The notes beneath the pieces were generated by a model, which worked only from the letters and a program-made list of their open reading frames with translations, was not told the DNA's origin and did no database searches. Of a stretch of DNA of 64,000 nucleotides, positions 42,574 to 52,054 are shown one piece after another (position 1 is the stretch's first letter; the number at the start of each line of letters is the position of its first letter). The position numbers were made by a program, and so were the translations under genes. Origin of the DNA: an uncultured Clostridia bacterium (GTDB lineage Bacteria; Bacillota; Clostridia; Christensenellales; Borkfalkiaceae); NCBI GenBank assembly GCA_949283125.1, contig CASDRK010000002.1, forward strand, positions 1-64,000. The letters are read 5' to 3'.

Positions 42574-42603
42574 ATTATAGCACGGCGGAGCATTTTTGTA
42601 CAA
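42574..42603 (-). promoter_or_regulatory. promoter of the tyrA run
   Basis: On the minus strand, TTGTAC (42598-42603), an 18-bp spacer, and TATAAT (42574-42579). Confidence 0.65.
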
Positions 42604-42681
42604 TGTTTTGACGCACTTTTTAAATAAAATACAAAATTGCCCGGCGCGACATTTTATGGCGCTCTTTTGCCCGCCAAACAA

Positions 42682-42710
42682 TTGACAACAAAGAATTAAG
42701 TAACTATAAT
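42682..42710 (+). promoter_or_regulatory. consensus sigma-A promoter of pgk
   Basis: TTGACA at 42682-42687, a 17-bp spacer, and TATAAT at 42705-42710: identical to consensus. Expected to be strong. Confidence 0.9.
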
Positions 42711-42751
42711 AAAACCGATAAATAAATATTTATTTTAAGGAGTGATGTGTT

Positions 42752-44062
42752 ATGAACAAAATGTCCGTAAAAGACATTAAGGATCTGAAAGGCAAAAAGG
42801 TGCTTGTAAGGTGCGACTTCAACGTTCCCATGAAGGACGGCGCAATAACCGACGAAAACAGGATCACGGGAGCGCTGCCCACCATAAAATATCTTTTGGA
42901 AAGGGGCGCAAAAGTTACGCTCTGCTCACACATGGGCAAGCCCCACTCCATATTCTCCTCCGAAGTCAAGCTCAACAAGAAGGACCAGAAAAAAATAGAC
43001 GCCGGCGAAACCACGAAGGAAGAACTGATAGCAAAAATACTCAAAGACGAACCCAAAAAGCTGACCCTTGCCCCCGTGGCAAAGAGGCTGAACGAGCTTC
43101 TGGACGGCAAAGTTACGTTTGCGCACGACGTGATAGGTCCCGACGCAAGGGCGAAGCGCGACGCGCTGAAGGAAGGCGAGGCCGTGCTGCTTGAAAACCT
43201 GCGCTTCCACTGGGAGGAAGAAAAGAAGGATTTAGAGTTCTGCAAGGCGCTTGCGTACGACGCGGAAATTTACGTGAACGACGCCTTCGGCACGGCTCAC
43301 CGCAGCCACGCTTCCACCGCCGCGATAGTGGAATACGGCATAATCAAGACGGCCGTGTGCGGCTTTTTGATCGAAAAGGAGCTGTCAGTGATGGCCGACA
43401 CGCTTGAAAATCCCCAAAGGCCCTTCGTGGCCATACTTGGCGGCGCGAAGGTCGCCGACAAGCTGGGCGTAATTTCCAATCTGCTTGAAAAGTGCGACAC
43501 TCTGATAATAGGCGGCGGCATGTCCTATACCTTCCTCAAGGCCAAGGGCTACGAGGTCGGCAAGTCACTCCTGGACGAGGAAAAGATAGGCTACTGCAAG
43601 GAGATGATGGAAAAGGCCGAAAAGCTGGGCAAGAAGCTCCTTCTGCCCGTCGACACGGTAGTCACTTCCTCCTTCCCCGATCCCATCGACGCGGAAATCG
43701 AGGTGGAAACGGTTCCCTCCGATTCCATCCCCGCCGACAAGATGGGCATGGACATAGGCGAAAAGACGAGGGCGCTGTATGCCGAAGCCGTTCACGGAGC
43801 GAAGTCGGTGATCTGGAACGGCCCCATGGGCGTATTTGAAAATCCCACGCTTGCGAAGGGCACGATAGCCGTCGCGCAGGCCCTGGCCGACGTTTACGGC
43901 AAGTGCACCACCATAATAGGCGGCGGCGACAGCGCGGCCGCAGTGCAGCAGCTGGGCTTTGCCGACAAGGTGACGCACATATCCACCGGCGGCGGCGCTT
44001 CGTTGGAGCTGTTTGAAGGCAAAGTGTTGCCCGGCATCGCATGCCTGAACGACAAAAAATAA
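42752..44062 (+). CDS. pgk: phosphoglycerate kinase with an internal insertion
   Basis: 436 residues against the usual 390-400. It makes ATP from 1,3-bisphosphoglycerate. Motifs: RCDFNVPM, a late [13 protein letters not shown] and [13 protein letters not shown]. The extra length lies after CSHMGKP (about residues 66-100), where a lysine-rich insertion reads [20 protein letters not shown]. The ATG has AAGGAG nine bases upstream. It is followed by tpiA after a hairpin. Confidence 0.97.
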   Translation: MNKMSVKDIKDLKGKKVLVRCDFNVPMKDGAITDENRITGALPTIKYLLERGAKVTLCSHMGKPHSIFSSEVKLNKKDQKKIDAGETTKEELIAKILKDEPKKLTLAPVAKRLNELLDGKVTFAHDVIGPDARAKRDALKEGEAVLLENLRFHWEEEKKDLEFCKALAYDAEIYVNDAFGTAHRSHASTAAIVEYGIIKTAVCGFLIEKELSVMADTLENPQRPFVAILGGAKVADKLGVISNLLEKCDTLIIGGGMSYTFLKAKGYEVGKSLLDEEKIGYCKEMMEKAEKLGKKLLLPVDTVVTSSFPDPIDAEIEVETVPSDSIPADKMGMDIGEKTRALYAEAVHGAKSVIWNGPMGVFENPTLAKGTIAVAQALADVYGKCTTIIGGGDSAAAVQQLGFADKVTHISTGGGASLELFEGKVLPGIACLNDKK

Positions 44063-44223
44063 TCGCGCTTTAAACCGCGAGCCGGCCGACAGCCGACTTT
44101 TGCCCGGTCTGCGGCCGCTTGCCGCGAAACTTGCAAAGCGCGGACTTTTGCGGCGGATCTCGCATGATTGCTTATCATTGATACAGGCATATATGCGGGT
44201 CAATTAAAAAATATGCGCAAAAT

Positions 44224-44249
44224 GCCGCGGCGACGGTCGTCGCCGCGGC
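44224..44249 (+). terminator. hairpin between pgk and tpiA
   Basis: An 11-bp GC-rich stem with loop GGTC and no T-run. It may tune read-through or protect an RNA end. Confidence 0.5.
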
Positions 44250-44278
44250 GGTTTGCAACCAAACATAGAGGAGCCATT

Positions 44279-45022
44279 ATGAGAAGACCTTTGATTGCAG
44301 GCAACTGGAAAATGAACATGACGGCGGAGAGCGGCGCAAAGCTCATTGAGGAGCTTAAACCGCTTGTAAAGGACGCAAACTGCGACGTTGCACTGTGCGT
44401 GCCCGCCATTCTTATCCCCGCGATGACCAAAGCCGCAGAGGGCAGCAACATCGCCATAGGCGCGGAAAACGTGCACTGGGCGGAGAGCGGAGCTTACACC
44501 GGCGAAATATCGTGCGCGCAGCTGAACGAGTACGGCGTGAAGTACGCCATTATCGGACACAGCGAAAGGCGGCAGTACTTCGGCGAGACCGACGAAGGCG
44601 TGAACAAACGCACGCTTGCGGCGCTTGCGCACGGCATTACCCCCATAGTATGTGTCGGCGAAACGCTGGAAGAGCGCGAAACGGGCCGCACGGAAAAGGT
44701 TATTTACAGACAGCTTAAAGACGGGCTTGCCGGCGTTGAAGACATGGCCAAAGTTGTTATTGCATACGAACCCGTATGGGCGATAGGCACTGGGCGCACC
44801 GCCACCGACGAACAGGCGCAGGAGACCATAGCCTTTATAAGAAGGACCATAGGCGAGCTGTTCTGCCCCGTTTGCGCCGAAAAGGTAGTCATACAGTACG
44901 GCGGCTCCATGAACGCCAAAAACTGCAAGGGGCTTATGGCCCAGCCCGACATAGACGGCGGACTCATCGGCGGAGCTTCGCTGAAGACCGACTTTGCCAC
45001 GATAGTGAATTACGACAAGTAA
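44279..45022 (+). CDS. tpiA: triose-phosphate isomerase
   Basis: 247 residues, normal length. It interconverts dihydroxyacetone phosphate and glyceraldehyde 3-phosphate. Catalytic segments: AGNWKMN (Lys), IGHSERR (His) and [11 protein letters not shown] (Glu). ATG 44279 follows GAGGAG at five bases; the in-frame upstream codons belong to the hairpin region. Confidence 0.97.
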   Translation: MRRPLIAGNWKMNMTAESGAKLIEELKPLVKDANCDVALCVPAILIPAMTKAAEGSNIAIGAENVHWAESGAYTGEISCAQLNEYGVKYAIIGHSERRQYFGETDEGVNKRTLAALAHGITPIVCVGETLEERETGRTEKVIYRQLKDGLAGVEDMAKVVIAYEPVWAIGTGRTATDEQAQETIAFIRRTIGELFCPVCAEKVVIQYGGSMNAKNCKGLMAQPDIDGGLIGGASLKTDFATIVNYDK

Positions 45023-45063
45023 TGCCGTCATATAATTTGCCGCATAAACGGAGACGGTTTGCG

Positions 45064-45104
45064 AGCCGCCCGGCCGCGCCATGTTGCGCGCCGGGCGGCT
45101 TTTA
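45064..45104 (+). terminator. intrinsic terminator after tpiA
   Basis: An 11-bp stem (45064-45074 with 45090-45100) followed by a T-rich tail. It ends the pgk-tpiA unit. Confidence 0.9.
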
Positions 45105-46051
45105 TTTTAATGCGAAGCCGACTCATTGCAAGACCGGGCAACTTCAATTGCCGGGCAGGGCGTTAACGCAAAACCTGGCGGCCTTGATTGCAACGGAAGC
45201 TTGTTTGCGAAACGACTTTTTATCGCGGCACCGCGGCACGGAACGGTTTATATCGATGGTGCGGGCATACCCGGGCGATGCCGCAAACAGAAGTCCGGCA
45301 AAGCAGCAAACATATTTGCAATGCGTAAGCAAGATCCGGCAGATATCCGCCCGTCGCGCTCAGACCGAGCCGGCAATCGCGCACATAATGCGTGGAATTT
45401 TTTGGCCGGAACGGTGAAATAATTGTCGCACGGACAAAAACAGGCACCCGTTTAAGAGCGCACCTCCCCCCACTCATATTCTTTTCAATATTTTTCCCGA
45501 TATCCTCCCGCTGTAACGGGACGGCGCAGTCCGAAAATGTCAAGACACAAAAATAGCGCTTGCGTCGGCCGTTATCTCCCCACACCGCCGCGGCGTTCCG
45601 CGCGCCGCCCGAAAATCGCAGGCGAGGCAGGCATGCCGAACGCAAAAATACCCGAACCCCGCCGCCAAAATTTTGCGCCGCTCCCAAAAGCGGACCGCCA
45701 ACGCACAACATTCTGCCGACACGGCCGCCGTCGCGCCGCAGATTGCGGAACGACCGGCATTAAGGCATGTGCCTGGCAGCGGAGCGCGAAAAGCGGCGCG
45801 CGTAAGCCGCATCGGAATTCTACCACGCCACAGCTTGCACAAACCACGCCGCAACACGTCCCTTATTTTCCTTACTTTGATTTTAAAGACTATTTATTTT
45901 ATGTATTATCTGAATTAATTGTACTATCTGTATTTGTAAATCTGTATCAATTGGATTAAAAATTTGCACATGCGGACACTTGTGCACACTAAACAGAGCA
46001 TGAGCATGCATAACGATAAAGGGCAACGGAGCAAAAAACATAAAATATTTG
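45105..46051. other. gene-free island between tpiA and gpmI
   Basis: About 950 bp in which I find no credible gene. The frames that are open are short, have odd composition (Arg, Cys and Pro rich), lack ribosome sites and show no family pattern. The left part is GC-rich with many short inverted repeats; 45860-45965 is markedly AT-rich. It could be a decayed gene, an unrecognised RNA or a regulatory region. Confidence 0.6.
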
Positions 46052-46081
46052 TTGCTTAACGCGCGCGTTATGGTGTATAAT
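46052..46081 (+). promoter_or_regulatory. promoter of gpmI
   Basis: TTGCTT at 46052-46057, an 18-bp spacer, and TATAAT at 46076-46081. Confidence 0.7.
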
Positions 46082-46117
46082 AATTGCCGTAAGAAAATTT
46101 TTGCGAGGTTGAAACAT

Positions 46118-47674
46118 ATGCAGAAAAAAGTGCCTTACGCCCTGATTATCATGGACGGCTACGGCGTTGCGCCCGCGGGAGCGGGCAATGCCATAGCACT
46201 GGACGGCAGCAAGAACATTGCGGAACTTGAAAGAATTTACCCTTCCGCCACTCTGGGGGCGAGCGGACTTTCCGTCGGCCTGCCCGCCGGACAGATGGGC
46301 AACAGCGAAGTCGGGCACCTGAACATGGGCGCCGGCAGGATCGTGTATCAGGATCTGACAAAGATAACCAAATCCATCGAGGACGGGGACTTTTTTGAAA
46401 ATCCCGCGCTTGTGAAGGCGATGGACAACGCAAAGCAGGGCGGCAAAAAGCTGCACCTTTACGGCCTTGTATCGGACGGCGGCGTGCACAGCCACATAAC
46501 GCACATTTTCGCGCTTTTGGACATGGCCAAAAAACACGGGCTCAAAGACGTGTTCGTGCACTGCTTCATGGACGGCAGAGACGTTTCTCCCACCAGCGGC
46601 GCCGGCTTTATCGCCGAGCTTGAGGAACACATGAAGAAGATCGGCTGCGGCAAAGTTGCTTCGGTCGTCGGCAGGTACTACGCCATGGACCGCGACAACA
46701 ACTGGGACCGCGTGGAAAAGGCATACGACATGCTCACTCTGGGCACGGGAAGGCACGCGGACGACCCCGTGAAGGCCGTGCGCGAAAGCTATGACGAGGG
46801 CGTCACCGACGAATTCATAAAGCCGATAAACGTATGCGAAGGCGGCCGCCCCGTAGGGCTCATAGAAAAGGGCGACAGCATAATCTGCTTCAACTTCCGC
46901 CCGGACAGAGCGAGGGAGATGACGAGAGCCATGTCGCAGGATCCCTTCGTCGTGCCCAAGGGAACGGCGTTTGAAAGAAAGACGGGATTCATAGCGCCCG
47001 TGTACGTATGCTTCACCGTGTACGACGCGGAGTTTAAAAACGTGGACATAGCCTTCCCCAAGACCGAGCTTAAAAACACTCTGGGCGAATACCTTGCCTC
47101 CATAGGCAAAAAACAGCTGCGCATAGCCGAAACGGAAAAATACGCCCACGTGACCTTCTTTTTCAACGGCGGAGTCGAAGCCCCCAACGAAAACGAAGTG
47201 CGCGACCTGATCCCTTCGCCCAAAGTGGCAACGTACGATCTGCAGCCGGAGATGAGCGCACCCCTCGTCACGCAAAAGGTTCTGGAAGAACTTGACAGCG
47301 GCGAATTCGACGTGATAATCCTGAATTTTGCCAACTGCGACATGGTCGGCCACACGGGCGTGATCCCCGCCGCCGAAAAGGCCGTGCACACCGTGGACGA
47401 ATGCGTTAAAAAGGTGTGCGACAAAATACTTGAAATGGGCGGCTCGGCCATAGTCACCGCCGACCACGGCAACGCTGACAAACTGCTCTCCGACGACGGT
47501 TCGCCCTTCACCGCGCACACCACCAATCCCGTGCCCGTGATACTCGTATCCGAAAAGTACAAGGGCGCCCGGCTGCGCGAAGACGGGATTTTAGCCGACC
47601 TTGCGCCCACGCTGCTTGACATAATGGGCGAAAAGGTGCCCGCCGAAATGACCGGCAAGAGCCTTATTAAATGA
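46118..47674 (+). CDS. gpmI: 2,3-bisphosphoglycerate-independent phosphoglycerate mutase
   Basis: 518 residues. It interconverts 3- and 2-phosphoglycerate using two manganese ions. The phosphoserine motif is QMGNSEVGHLNMGAGR near residue 60. Metal-ligand segments are IIMDGYG, NCDMVGHTG and TADHGNAD. ATG 46118 follows GAGG at nine bases; the longer frame runs back into the promoter. Confidence 0.97.
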   Translation: MQKKVPYALIIMDGYGVAPAGAGNAIALDGSKNIAELERIYPSATLGASGLSVGLPAGQMGNSEVGHLNMGAGRIVYQDLTKITKSIEDGDFFENPALVKAMDNAKQGGKKLHLYGLVSDGGVHSHITHIFALLDMAKKHGLKDVFVHCFMDGRDVSPTSGAGFIAELEEHMKKIGCGKVASVVGRYYAMDRDNNWDRVEKAYDMLTLGTGRHADDPVKAVRESYDEGVTDEFIKPINVCEGGRPVGLIEKGDSIICFNFRPDRAREMTRAMSQDPFVVPKGTAFERKTGFIAPVYVCFTVYDAEFKNVDIAFPKTELKNTLGEYLASIGKKQLRIAETEKYAHVTFFFNGGVEAPNENEVRDLIPSPKVATYDLQPEMSAPLVTQKVLEELDSGEFDVIILNFANCDMVGHTGVIPAAEKAVHTVDECVKKVCDKILEMGGSAIVTADHGNADKLLSDDGSPFTAHTTNPVPVILVSEKYKGARLREDGILADLAPTLLDIMGEKVPAEMTGKSLIK

Positions 47675-47713
47675 CAATAGCCCCGGCAATATGCTTTAAA
47701 CAAGGCATTTTAA

Positions 47714-47749
47714 GCGGGCGCGCCGCGTGCGGCGCGCCCGCATTTTTTT
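47714..47749 (+). terminator. intrinsic terminator after gpmI
   Basis: A 12 to 13-bp GC stem (47714-47726 with 47729-47741) followed by A and seven Ts. Confidence 0.92.
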
Positions 47750-48205
47750 GAATAAAATGAACTCTCCAAGGCGCGGCGGACGGCTTTTGCGGTCCGCCGC
47801 GCACAGCATGTTTAACCGAAAACGCGATGCCCGCCCGCATTCCCGGCAAGGAAGCCTAATTGCAATTATGAACACAGCAGTCGATATCGCGGCAAAAATC
47901 GGCCCGGCCCTCGGCCCTGACGGAATCGATAATGCTGCAAAGTCATCCGTCGCAGAGCGAGCGCTCCGCAAATAACCTGCATTGCCGCGCCGCAACGCGA
48001 GCTTTTACAATCGGCCGCGTTTTCGCCCGCGCCCGCATGTTGAGGAGCCGGAAGCCCGGGATGCCTGAATCTGCGGTCCTCTCCATTGCGGGCCTTGTAA
48101 ATTCTTTTGTATCTTCCGATCGTCTGCCTGCGCCAAGACGCGACAGGCAATCGTGTGCCGCGGCGGAAAAACCTTTACGCCGCGGCTTTCTTTTAACGCT
48201 TTTGC
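47750..48205. other. gene-free stretch between gpmI and the EamA gene
   Basis: About 455 bp with no credible gene. It holds a GC-rich inverted repeat near 47770-47805 and another near 48040-48085. No promoter or terminator for a separate RNA is clear. Confidence 0.55.
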
Positions 48206-48234
48206 TTGCAAAAAACGGCGGCCGAGATTATAAT
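48206..48234 (+). promoter_or_regulatory. promoter of the EamA transporter gene
   Basis: TTGCAA at 48206-48211, a 17-bp spacer, and TATAAT at 48229-48234. The leader is about 35 nt and carries AAAGGAG. Confidence 0.75.
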
Positions 48235-48276
48235 GATACGGAAACATATTTTTTATGGAGAGAACAAAGGAGCGGA

Positions 48277-49266
48277 ATGGAAAACAACCTTTCGGGCAAC
48301 GCCGCGGCGGGCGCGGCGCAGACGGCGGACAGGGCGGCGGCCTTCTTCACAAAGCCCGCCGTCGTATGCATAGGAGCCATAATATGCTGCATTCTTTGGG
48401 GCAGTGCCTTCCCCTGCGTAAAGATAGGATACTCCATGTTTTCGGTGGATACCGGGCACGTGCCGTCCATAATTTTGTTTGCGGGACTGAGGTTCACCCT
48501 TGCCGGAATGCTGGTGATAGCCTTCGGCAGCGTGCGGAGCAAAAAATTTTTGCTGCCGGCGGCGCGGAACTGGTGGCGCGTGCTGCTGGTGTGCATTTTT
48601 CAGGCGGTGGCGCAGTACATATTCTTTTACATAGGGCTGGCGCACGTTTCGGGCGTCAAAGGTTCGGTGCTCAACGGACTGGGAGTGTTCTTTACCATAC
48701 TTATCGCCTGCTTTGTATTCCGCACCGAAAAGTTCAACATGGTAAAACTTGCTGGGTGCATGCTCGGGTTCGGCGGAGTGATCCTCATCAATCTCGGCGG
48801 CGACTTTTCGTTTGAATTCACAATGCTCGGCGAAGGTTTTGTAATACTTTCGGGCCTTTCCGCTGCGGTTGCCGCAGGGCTCGTTAAAATATTTTCCGCA
48901 CACGAGGACACCGCGGCGCTGTGCGGATGGCAGTTTTTTGCGGGCGGCCTTGCGCTGACGGCGGCCGGAGCGGCGCTCGGCGGACAGGTGCGGCCGACTG
49001 GCGCGGAGGCGTATATTATGCTCTTATACCTCGCCTTGATATCTTCGGCGGCCTTTACTCTGCAGGGGTATATAGTAAAATACAATCCCGTATCCGCGTT
49101 TGCCGTGTACAAGAGCGCAAACCCGCTGTTCGGCGCGGTATTTTCGGCCGCGATACTCGGCGAAAGCCAACAGCTTTTCAGCTATTACACCCTGATCGCC
49201 ATAATCTTGGTGTGCGCAGGCATATTCATAATAAATAAATTTGGCGAGCGGCGCAAAAAAGTTTGA
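48277..49266 (+). CDS. EamA (DMT) family transporter
   Basis: 329 residues. About ten helices form two EamA repeats; the first contains ILWGSAFPCVKIGY and the second starts near GLSAAVAAGLVKIFS. An N-terminal tail of about 30 residues is unusually Ala-rich. The family exports metabolites; the substrate is unknown. ATG 48277 has AAAGGAG four bases upstream. Confidence 0.9.
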   Translation: MENNLSGNAAAGAAQTADRAAAFFTKPAVVCIGAIICCILWGSAFPCVKIGYSMFSVDTGHVPSIILFAGLRFTLAGMLVIAFGSVRSKKFLLPAARNWWRVLLVCIFQAVAQYIFFYIGLAHVSGVKGSVLNGLGVFFTILIACFVFRTEKFNMVKLAGCMLGFGGVILINLGGDFSFEFTMLGEGFVILSGLSAAVAAGLVKIFSAHEDTAALCGWQFFAGGLALTAAGAALGGQVRPTGAEAYIMLLYLALISSAAFTLQGYIVKYNPVSAFAVYKSANPLFGAVFSAAILGESQQLFSYYTLIAIILVCAGIFIINKFGERRKKV

Positions 49267-49284
49267 TTTTAAGGGCTAATTTAA

Positions 49285-49313
49285 TTGTAAATTATTTTTA
49301 GCTGTGTTATAAT
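49285..49313 (+). promoter_or_regulatory. promoter of secG
   Basis: TTGTAA at 49285-49290, a 17-bp spacer, and TATAAT at 49308-49313. Confidence 0.75.
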
Positions 49314-49346
49314 TCTGCAGTAGAAAATTCATTCAAGGGAAAAATT

Positions 49347-49622
49347 ATGTACGAAGCCTATCTAATCAGTTCGGTAGTTTTATACGTCTGCCTGTTCGTG
49401 GCGGCGGCAGCGGCAATAGTTCTGGTGCTCTTTCAGCAGAGCAATTCGGACGGCATTCAGGGCATAACGGGCTCAAGCGAAACCTTTTTCGGCAAGAACA
49501 AGGGACGTTCGATAGAGAGCAGAATGAAAAAATGGACATGGATTTGCCTTGCGGTGATAACCGTGCTGGCCATTGTCGCCTATGCCGTTGCGCTTGTGGC
49601 GACCAAACTGCTTGGCGCATGA
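49347..49622 (+). CDS. secG: protein translocase subunit SecG
   Basis: 91 residues with two helices (about 7-30 and 65-88). The conserved VLFQQSNSDGIQGITGSSE loop lies between them. It is part of the SecYEG channel. It is followed by a terminator and then rnr and smpB, an order common in Bacillota. Confidence 0.95.
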   Translation: MYEAYLISSVVLYVCLFVAAAAAIVLVLFQQSNSDGIQGITGSSETFFGKNKGRSIESRMKKWTWICLAVITVLAIVAYAVALVATKLLGA

Positions 49623-49635
49623 TAAAACCGACGGA

Positions 49636-49667
49636 GCGGCTGAATATTTTTCAGTCGCTATTTTTTT
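49636..49667 (+). terminator. intrinsic terminator after secG
   Basis: A 9-bp stem (49636-49644 with 49650-49658, one G-U), loop TATTT, then a run of Ts to 49667. Confidence 0.88.
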
Positions 49668-49716
49668 ACAAATTTGCACCGTATGCATGGGAGAGCGCCG
49701 CGGCGGCGCATGATAA

Positions 49717-51816
49717 ATGGTGAAGGACATGAAACTTAAGGAAAGATTGCTAAGCGAAATACGCGGCGGGCGGCTGACTTTTAAAAACGCCAAAGCCATG
49801 TGCGACGGGCTGGGAATGAGATATTCCGAGCGCGACAAGATAAAAAAGGCCCTTGCGGAGCTTGAGGACGAGGGCGAAATTTTAAAAGACGACAAGGGCG
49901 GATACGCCACCCCCGAGCAGCTCGGTGCCTTCCGCGGCACCGTGCAGGGCAACGAGCGCGGCTTTGCGTTCATAATACCCGAAGGCGGCGCGGGACGGGA
50001 CGGCGACTACTTTGTGCCCCGCCGCGCCCTGAACGGCGCCATGAACAGGGACAAGGTCCTGGCCGTGCACAGGCGCGGCACCGAGGACGAAGCCTTTGTG
50101 GTAAAAATTCTGGAGCGCGGACAGAAGACCGTTGTTGGCACGTTTGAAAGGGACAAGCGCGCCGGCTACGTGATACCCGACGACAAGAGGTTTGACAGCG
50201 ACGTGTACGTGCCCCTCTCCCTGTGCATGAACGCAAAACCGGGCGACAAGGTGCTGGCAGAGATAACTTCCTATCCCAAAAACGCCATGGTGGGCGGCAA
50301 GATCGTTGAGGTGCTGGGCGAGAGCGGCGACTTTTACACCGAGGAACTTTCGATAATACGCAGTTACGGACTGACGGAGCAATTTTCGGCCGAAGCCGAA
50401 AGACAGGCCGAAGAGGCCGCGCGGCAACCAATAACGCCCGGCGACAGGCGCGATCTGCGGGACATACTCACCGTGACGATAGACGGCGAGGACACGCGCG
50501 ATATAGACGACGCGGTGTCGCTGCGACGCGACGGCGACAGGTACGTGCTGGGCGTGCACATAGCCGACGTAAGCCACTACGTGAAGCTGAACAGCACGCT
50601 CGACCGCGAGGCCTATGCGCGCGGAACGAGCGTATATTTCCCCGACACGGTGCTGCCGATGCTACCCAAAGCGCTGTCCAACGGCGCATGCTCGCTGAAC
50701 GAGGGCGAGGACAGATACGCCGTCAGCTGTTTTATGACGTTTGACGACAGCGGCAAAAAGCTGGACTACAAAATATGCCGCTCGCTGATACGCAGCGACC
50801 GCCGCATGACTTACACGGCCGTCACCGCCATACTCGAAGGCGACAGCGACGTCGCGGCGCAATACGCCGACGTCGCGCCCATGCTCAGACAGATGGAGAC
50901 GCTGTGTTTAAAGCTGGAAAAGCGGCGCAAGGCGGCGGGCTCCATAAATCTCGACGTCAAAGAGGCGCACATATACGTTGACGAACAGGGAAAAATAGTT
51001 ATACCCGATTACGAAAGATCTGTTTCGCACAGAATGATAGAACAGTTCATGGTGTCCGCAAACGAGAGCGTGGCGGACTATGCGTTCAGGCGCAAGGCGC
51101 CCTTTTTGTACCGCGTGCACGAACAGCCCTCGCCCGAAAAGGCTTCGGCCTTCTTCTCCTTCCTGCGCGACCTCGGGGTCAGCCCTTGCGGCAACACATA
51201 CGATCTGGCGCCCATGGACTTCCAGAAAATACTCTCTTCGGTAGAGGACAGACCCTTCTCCTCCGTGGTGAACCGCGTGATGCTGCGCTCCATGCAGAAG
51301 GCGCGCTACTGCGAGGAAAATCTGGGGCATTTCGGGCTCGCTTCGCAGTGCTACTGCCACTTCACCTCCCCCATCAGGCGCTATCCCGACCTGTTCGTCC
51401 ACCGCGTTTTAAAGAAACTGCTTGCGGGGGACGACGCCGGGGCACGGAGAGTTTACGGCCCCATAGCCCGTCAGGCGGGCATAGACACCAGCGAATGCGA
51501 AAGGCGGGCGGACATGGCCGAAAGGGACGTGGACGACCTTTACAAAGTGGTGTATATGCAGGACAAGATAGGCGAAGAATTCGACGCGGTGATATCGGGA
51601 GTGACCAACTTTGCCGTGTTCGCGCAGCTGCCCAACACCATAGAGGGCATAATGCGCATAGAGACCTTGCCGCGCGACAGCTATGCCTTTATCGAGGAAA
51701 AATTCATGCTGAAGGGCATAAGGCACTCCTTCAAGATAGGCGACGACGTGCGCATAAAAGTGGCCGGATGCGACTACGGGAACATGCGCGTGGAATTTGT
51801 GCCCGTGACAAATTAA
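49717..51816 (+). CDS. rnr: ribonuclease R
   Basis: About 699 residues; a 3'-5' exoribonuclease able to degrade structured RNA. An N-terminal winged helix (about 5-65) and cold-shock domains precede the RNB catalytic core with DTRDIDDAVSL (metal-binding Asp) and an S1 domain at the C-terminus. The Lys-rich tail found in E. coli is absent. The start is uncertain: ATG 49717 has no ribosome site, while ATG 49729 (AAGG close by) and TTG 49747 (AAGGA at four bases) are in frame. Confidence 0.95.
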   Translation: MVKDMKLKERLLSEIRGGRLTFKNAKAMCDGLGMRYSERDKIKKALAELEDEGEILKDDKGGYATPEQLGAFRGTVQGNERGFAFIIPEGGAGRDGDYFVPRRALNGAMNRDKVLAVHRRGTEDEAFVVKILERGQKTVVGTFERDKRAGYVIPDDKRFDSDVYVPLSLCMNAKPGDKVLAEITSYPKNAMVGGKIVEVLGESGDFYTEELSIIRSYGLTEQFSAEAERQAEEAARQPITPGDRRDLRDILTVTIDGEDTRDIDDAVSLRRDGDRYVLGVHIADVSHYVKLNSTLDREAYARGTSVYFPDTVLPMLPKALSNGACSLNEGEDRYAVSCFMTFDDSGKKLDYKICRSLIRSDRRMTYTAVTAILEGDSDVAAQYADVAPMLRQMETLCLKLEKRRKAAGSINLDVKEAHIYVDEQGKIVIPDYERSVSHRMIEQFMVSANESVADYAFRRKAPFLYRVHEQPSPEKASAFFSFLRDLGVSPCGNTYDLAPMDFQKILSSVEDRPFSSVVNRVMLRSMQKARYCEENLGHFGLASQCYCHFTSPIRRYPDLFVHRVLKKLLAGDDAGARRVYGPIARQAGIDTSECERRADMAERDVDDLYKVVYMQDKIGEEFDAVISGVTNFAVFAQLPNTIEGIMRIETLPRDSYAFIEEKFMLKGIRHSFKIGDDVRIKVAGCDYGNMRVEFVPVTN

Positions 51817-51875
51817 CGCTCGTTTGCATAAGGGGATGAGCGCCGACTCGCCGTTATTTTAAGCGCCACGCGCTC

Positions 51876-51975
51876 TTGCCGCGACCTCAACAGCCCCACA
51901 TTTATATAGTCGCGGCAATTCACTGTGCCAAGGCGCAGGCATGCGCAAATCGGGGCTGCTGCGGGGAAAGAAATT
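51876..51975 (+). other. candidate structured RNA element with pseudoknot potential
   Basis: Between rnr and smpB, 51876-51885 pairs with 51909-51918 (10 bp, perfect). Inside that loop CAGCCCC (51891-51897) can pair with GGGGCTG (51952-51958). A small hairpin, 51933-51937 with 51942-51946, lies between, and GGGAA with TTCCC forms another just after. It does not look like tmRNA, which would be longer. No own promoter or terminator is obvious; it may be the 3' region of the rnr transcript. Confidence 0.4.
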
Positions 51976-52017
51976 CCCATTGTAACGTTATTAAATAATG
52001 AGATGTAGCCGCTATGC

Positions 52018-52046
52018 TTTACAATATGAGCGAAACGGACTATAAT
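52018..52046 (+). promoter_or_regulatory. smpB promoter, leaderless geometry
   Basis: TTTACA at 52018-52023, a 17-bp spacer, and TATAAT at 52041-52046, then eight bases to ATG 52055 (GTG 52052 is in frame). No Shine-Dalgarno site is present. Confidence 0.8.
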
Positions 52047-52054
52047 ATAGAGTG

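Noticed and set aside
45540..45857. Open frame on the minus strand in the tpiA-gpmI gap
   Set aside because: No ribosome site, odd Arg/Cys-rich composition and overlapping open frames on both strands, as expected in GC-rich non-coding DNA.
51817..52050. tmRNA (ssrA) next to smpB
   Set aside because: The gap is too short, and I see neither a tRNA-like acceptor end nor a tag-coding frame.
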